Assembly: GCA_030619765.1 (NCBI GenBank)
Contig: JAUXAU010000033.1
Span: forward strand, 1 to 35,270
Source: Thermoplasmatota archaeon
GTDB taxonomy: Archaea > Thermoplasmatota > E2 > DHVEG-1
Length of the DNA stretch: 35,270 bases
Reading direction: 5' to 3'
In this document: one piece after another, positions 33,692 through 35,270 of the stretch
Layout of the letters: every line of letters starts with the position of its first letter
How positions within the stretch are numbered: position 1 is the stretch's first letter
Program-made: the position numbers and the translations under genes
Notes under the pieces: model-generated
Seen by the model: only the letters and a program-made list of their open reading frames with translations
The model's database searches: none
Told to the model about the DNA's origin: nothing

Positions 33692-34480
33692 TTACTCCTC
33701 CTTCATAAATCGCTTTTGCAGGTAGAATACTGAAAACGCCAGTATAATGCCACATATCACATCTGTTATCCAATGAATAGCTAAATAGATAACCGATAAA
33801 ATAACTGAAATTGCACAGAAATAAGCTAGGTATGTATATTTTTTGTTTTTTGTAAGAGATACAGATTTTGCAATAAGAAGGGTCATTGCCACATGAAGCG
33901 ATGGAAAGCAATTATTGTATGTAGTTGTTGAATAGAAAAATTGTTCAACATTTGGAATGACCGATTCAAGCGCAGATTCAATTCCATAGAATGTGTACAC
34001 ATTTGTTACTGGAAAAAAAAGATAAAACGGCAAAGCTATAAAATATAGTAATAAAAGGCCGTATGCAAGCGACTTCATTGCCTTTTTGTCGTCTGTAAGA
34101 AAAAAGTATAGTGGTGAGAACCATAATGTAAATGGATAGACTACAATATACATCAAAACAAAAAAATAAACAAGAGATAATGTCCAATTCTGGGAAAACC
34201 AATAGACGACTCCGTTTTCCATCATTTGAATGTTACTTGCAAAGTCTATACCTACAAGATTTGTAAAATATGAATCTAGTATGTTTACCTCAACAAGATG
34301 AAAAACAACAATCCCTATAATGAGTATAATATACTTAAGATGAGAAGTGAAAATCTGATAGTACTCTGAAGGTGATGTTTTAAAAATCTTTTTTGGCATA
34401 AATAAAAACAAACTAACAATAAATAGTATGAGATTTAGTGATCCTACTATTAAAAACCAGTTTTCTATGACGTTCACCAC
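33692..34480 (-). CDS. PAP2-superfamily membrane phosphatase/transferase
   Basis: 262 aa with about six membrane segments, starting GTG (34480; a second GTG follows). The C2 motif is NCFPSLHVAMT with His196, and the C3 motif is AIHWITDVICG with His236 and Asp240. The canonical C1 (KxxxxxxRP) is not visible, which points to the PAP2_3 / inositolphosphotransferase-like branch and not to classic phosphatidate phosphatases. It may act on lipid phosphates or head groups. It sits between thpR and cca with 3 nt and 0 nt spacing, so it is co-transcribed with RNA-end enzymes. Confidence 0.82.
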   Translation of the reverse strand: MVNVIENWFLIVGSLNLILFIVSLFLFMPKKIFKTSPSEYYQIFTSHLKYIILIIGIVVFHLVEVNILDSYFTNLVGIDFASNIQMMENGVVYWFSQNWTLSLVYFFVLMYIVVYPFTLWFSPLYFFLTDDKKAMKSLAYGLLLLYFIALPFYLFFPVTNVYTFYGIESALESVIPNVEQFFYSTTTYNNCFPSLHVAMTLLIAKSVSLTKNKKYTYLAYFCAISVILSVIYLAIHWITDVICGIILAFSVFYLQKRFMKEE

Positions 34481-34483
34481 CGA

Positions 34484-35038
34484 TTATAATTTTATTTCTC
34501 TTAGAGTCGTGTAGATAGGTCCTTTTGGGGTTAGATCACTTTTCTTTAGTTTTATGGAGTTTACTTCCTGAGTACTGAACTCAAAATCTTTGTACCTTTC
34601 TATTGCTTTTAATAAAAGCTGCTTGTTTTTTGCTGTTTTTACACGGCCTATAGTAAGGTGAGCTGAAAAACCTCTTTTTTCTCTTTTGAAACCCAGTTGT
34701 GAAAGTCTTTCATCAATACTTCTTGAAATTGTTTCTATTATCTCTGCGTCTTTTATTCCAATCCAAACAACTCGGATATAGTTTTGATTTGGAAATACAC
34801 CAGTTCCACCCAGTTTTAATGTAAAAGGTTCTATTTCTTTAACTGAGTCTTTCATAATTTGTTCAATGTCTTCTATATTATCCTCTTGTACATCTCCAAG
34901 GAACTTGAGTGTAATGTGAATATTTTGCGGTTCTACAAGTTTTACATCAGCATTTGAGTTGGTTATATCTTTTAGTAAATTCAGAATATTTGGTGTTACA
35001 TTGATATCAATAGCGATAAATCCTCTAAATTTTGTCAT
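34484..35038 (-). CDS. thpR: RNA 2',3'-cyclic phosphodiesterase ThpR (2H family)
   Basis: 184 aa. Two HxT motifs define the 2H phosphoesterase site: His41/Thr43 (NIHITLKFLG) and His127/Thr129 (AHLTIGRVK). Opens 2',3'-cyclic phosphates at RNA ends; older names call it 2'-5' RNA ligase. First gene of thpR - PAP2 - cca. Its promoter region (35039-35132) contains TTTTAAAG as a possible TATA and then meets the group II intron end at 35133. Confidence 0.93.
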   Translation of the reverse strand: MTKFRGFIAIDINVTPNILNLLKDITNSNADVKLVEPQNIHITLKFLGDVQEDNIEDIEQIMKDSVKEIEPFTLKLGGTGVFPNQNYIRVVWIGIKDAEIIETISRSIDERLSQLGFKREKRGFSAHLTIGRVKTAKNKQLLLKAIERYKDFEFSTQEVNSIKLKKSDLTPKGPIYTTLREIKL

Positions 35039-35137
35039 GGTATCTTTTCCATATTCTTTACTCGATAAATGTAATAGTACTTTAAAATTTTATTTACCAA
35101 AGGAACTGGTTTTTGATTTGAAAAATATTAAGATCGG

Positions 35138-35166
35138 GTAGGCAGAACCCTCACGAGTTCCACCTC
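35138..35166 (-). ncRNA. Group II intron domain VI with branch-point A
   Basis: Minus strand GGTGGAACTC pairs with GGGTTCTGCC around a GTGA loop (some G-T pairs). A GGG just upstream pairs with the CCC after it, leaving an A bulged near the base. That A is the expected nucleophile for lariat formation, 7 nt before the 3' splice site. Confidence 0.8.
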
Positions 35167-35170
35167 CCAC

Positions 35171-35203
35171 ACCACCGTACATGCGGGCCACGCATACGGC
35201 GGT
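35171..35203 (-). ncRNA. Group II intron domain V (catalytic hairpin)
   Basis: Minus strand ACCGCCGTA-TGCG, a short loop, then CGCA-TG-TACGGTGGT. The 9-bp lower stem holds one G-T pair, and the TG is the conserved two-base bulge. The triad appears as CGC in place of AGC. The loop is not a clear GNRA tetraloop (TGGCC), a small deviation. Confidence 0.85.
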
Positions 35204-35270
35204 TCAGGAAAACTTAACATATCCACACCACTGCTGATATAAACTAAGTAGACCTAATTCATCGAAGTAG
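35204..35270 (-). CDS. C-terminal end of a group II intron-encoded protein (partial)
   Basis: The minus strand is open from the window edge to a TGA at 35204-35206: 21 codons, with FDELG and LYQQW visible. The stop lies directly against domain V, where the reading frame of an intron-encoded reverse transcriptase/maturase in domain IV would end. The residues alone do not identify the protein; the call rests on position. Confidence 0.55.
   Translation of the reverse strand, partial: YFDELGLLSLYQQWCGYVKFS

Larger units (their letters stand above)
35133..35270 (-). mobile_element. Group II intron, 3' part (runs off the window edge)
   Basis: Reading the minus strand: the last codons of an open frame, then a domain V hairpin (35171-35203), then a domain VI hairpin (about 35138-35166) with a 10-bp stem, a GTGA tetraloop and a single A (complement of 35139) 7 nt from the end, and the terminus CCCGAT at 35133, matching the group II 3' consensus AY. 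The base composition is clearly more G+C-rich than its neighbours, a sign of foreign origin. The 5' part lies outside. It inserted about 95 bp upstream of thpR. Confidence 0.85.

Noticed and set aside
35039..35132. Transposon end upstream of thpR
   Set aside because: No inverted repeats or target duplication; the boundary at 35133 fits a group II intron 3' splice site instead.

Overview
The window reads as chromosomal DNA of an uncultured, A+T-rich euryarchaeon. The archaeal identity is firm. It carries Nob1, Dph2, RadB, a GINS subunit, the block L44e - S27e - aIF2-alpha - Nop10 - PAC2 chaperone, a class I CCA-adding enzyme, ThpR and a Ser/His signal peptidase. Promoters are TATA-type and several genes look leaderless. 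The large secreted PKD, NosD-like, propeller and C25-peptidase proteins make Thermoplasmatota my best guess, but no single marker proves it.

Layout. 1-1.5 kb: Nob1 and signal peptidase on +, behind two tight palindromes. 1.5-4.8 kb: a compact minus-strand operon nadA - cysteine desulfurase - queD - queC (NAD and archaeosine precursors). 4.9-8.0 kb: a membrane-anchored unknown protein, a 5'-deoxyadenosine/SAH/MTA-type deaminase and a DUF401 permease. 8.0-10.8 kb: two separate kinase-like proteins whose relatives are often fused in bacteria, then Dph2. 10.9-13.7 kb: three membrane or secreted proteins. 13.8-17.4 kb: the replication and translation block. 17.4-20.5 kb: an accessory patch holding the decayed 3' end of a secreted-protein gene, a RelBE-type toxin-antitoxin pair and a gingipain-like C25 protease. 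The intact protease and the remnant end in the same C-terminal tail. 20.6-23.2 kb: ArgRS overlapping a radical SAM gene. 23.3-26.9 kb: an acidic unknown protein, a stand-alone receiver and a four-PAS histidine kinase. 26.9-32.2 kb: a seven-blade propeller protein and a giant NosD/PKD surface protein. 32.3-35.0 kb: thpR - PAP2 - cca on the minus strand. 35.1 kb to the edge: the 3' end of a group II intron on the minus strand, with domain V, domain VI, a branch-point A and the last codons of its protein.

Most of the window is housekeeping. The accessory interest lies in the shared C-terminal tail and its decayed copy, the split kinase pair with an altered P-loop, the toxin-antitoxin insertion, the intron fragment, and repeat-driven evolution inside the PAS kinase and the propeller. 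I see no CRISPR array, no tRNA or rRNA gene, and no complete insertion sequence.
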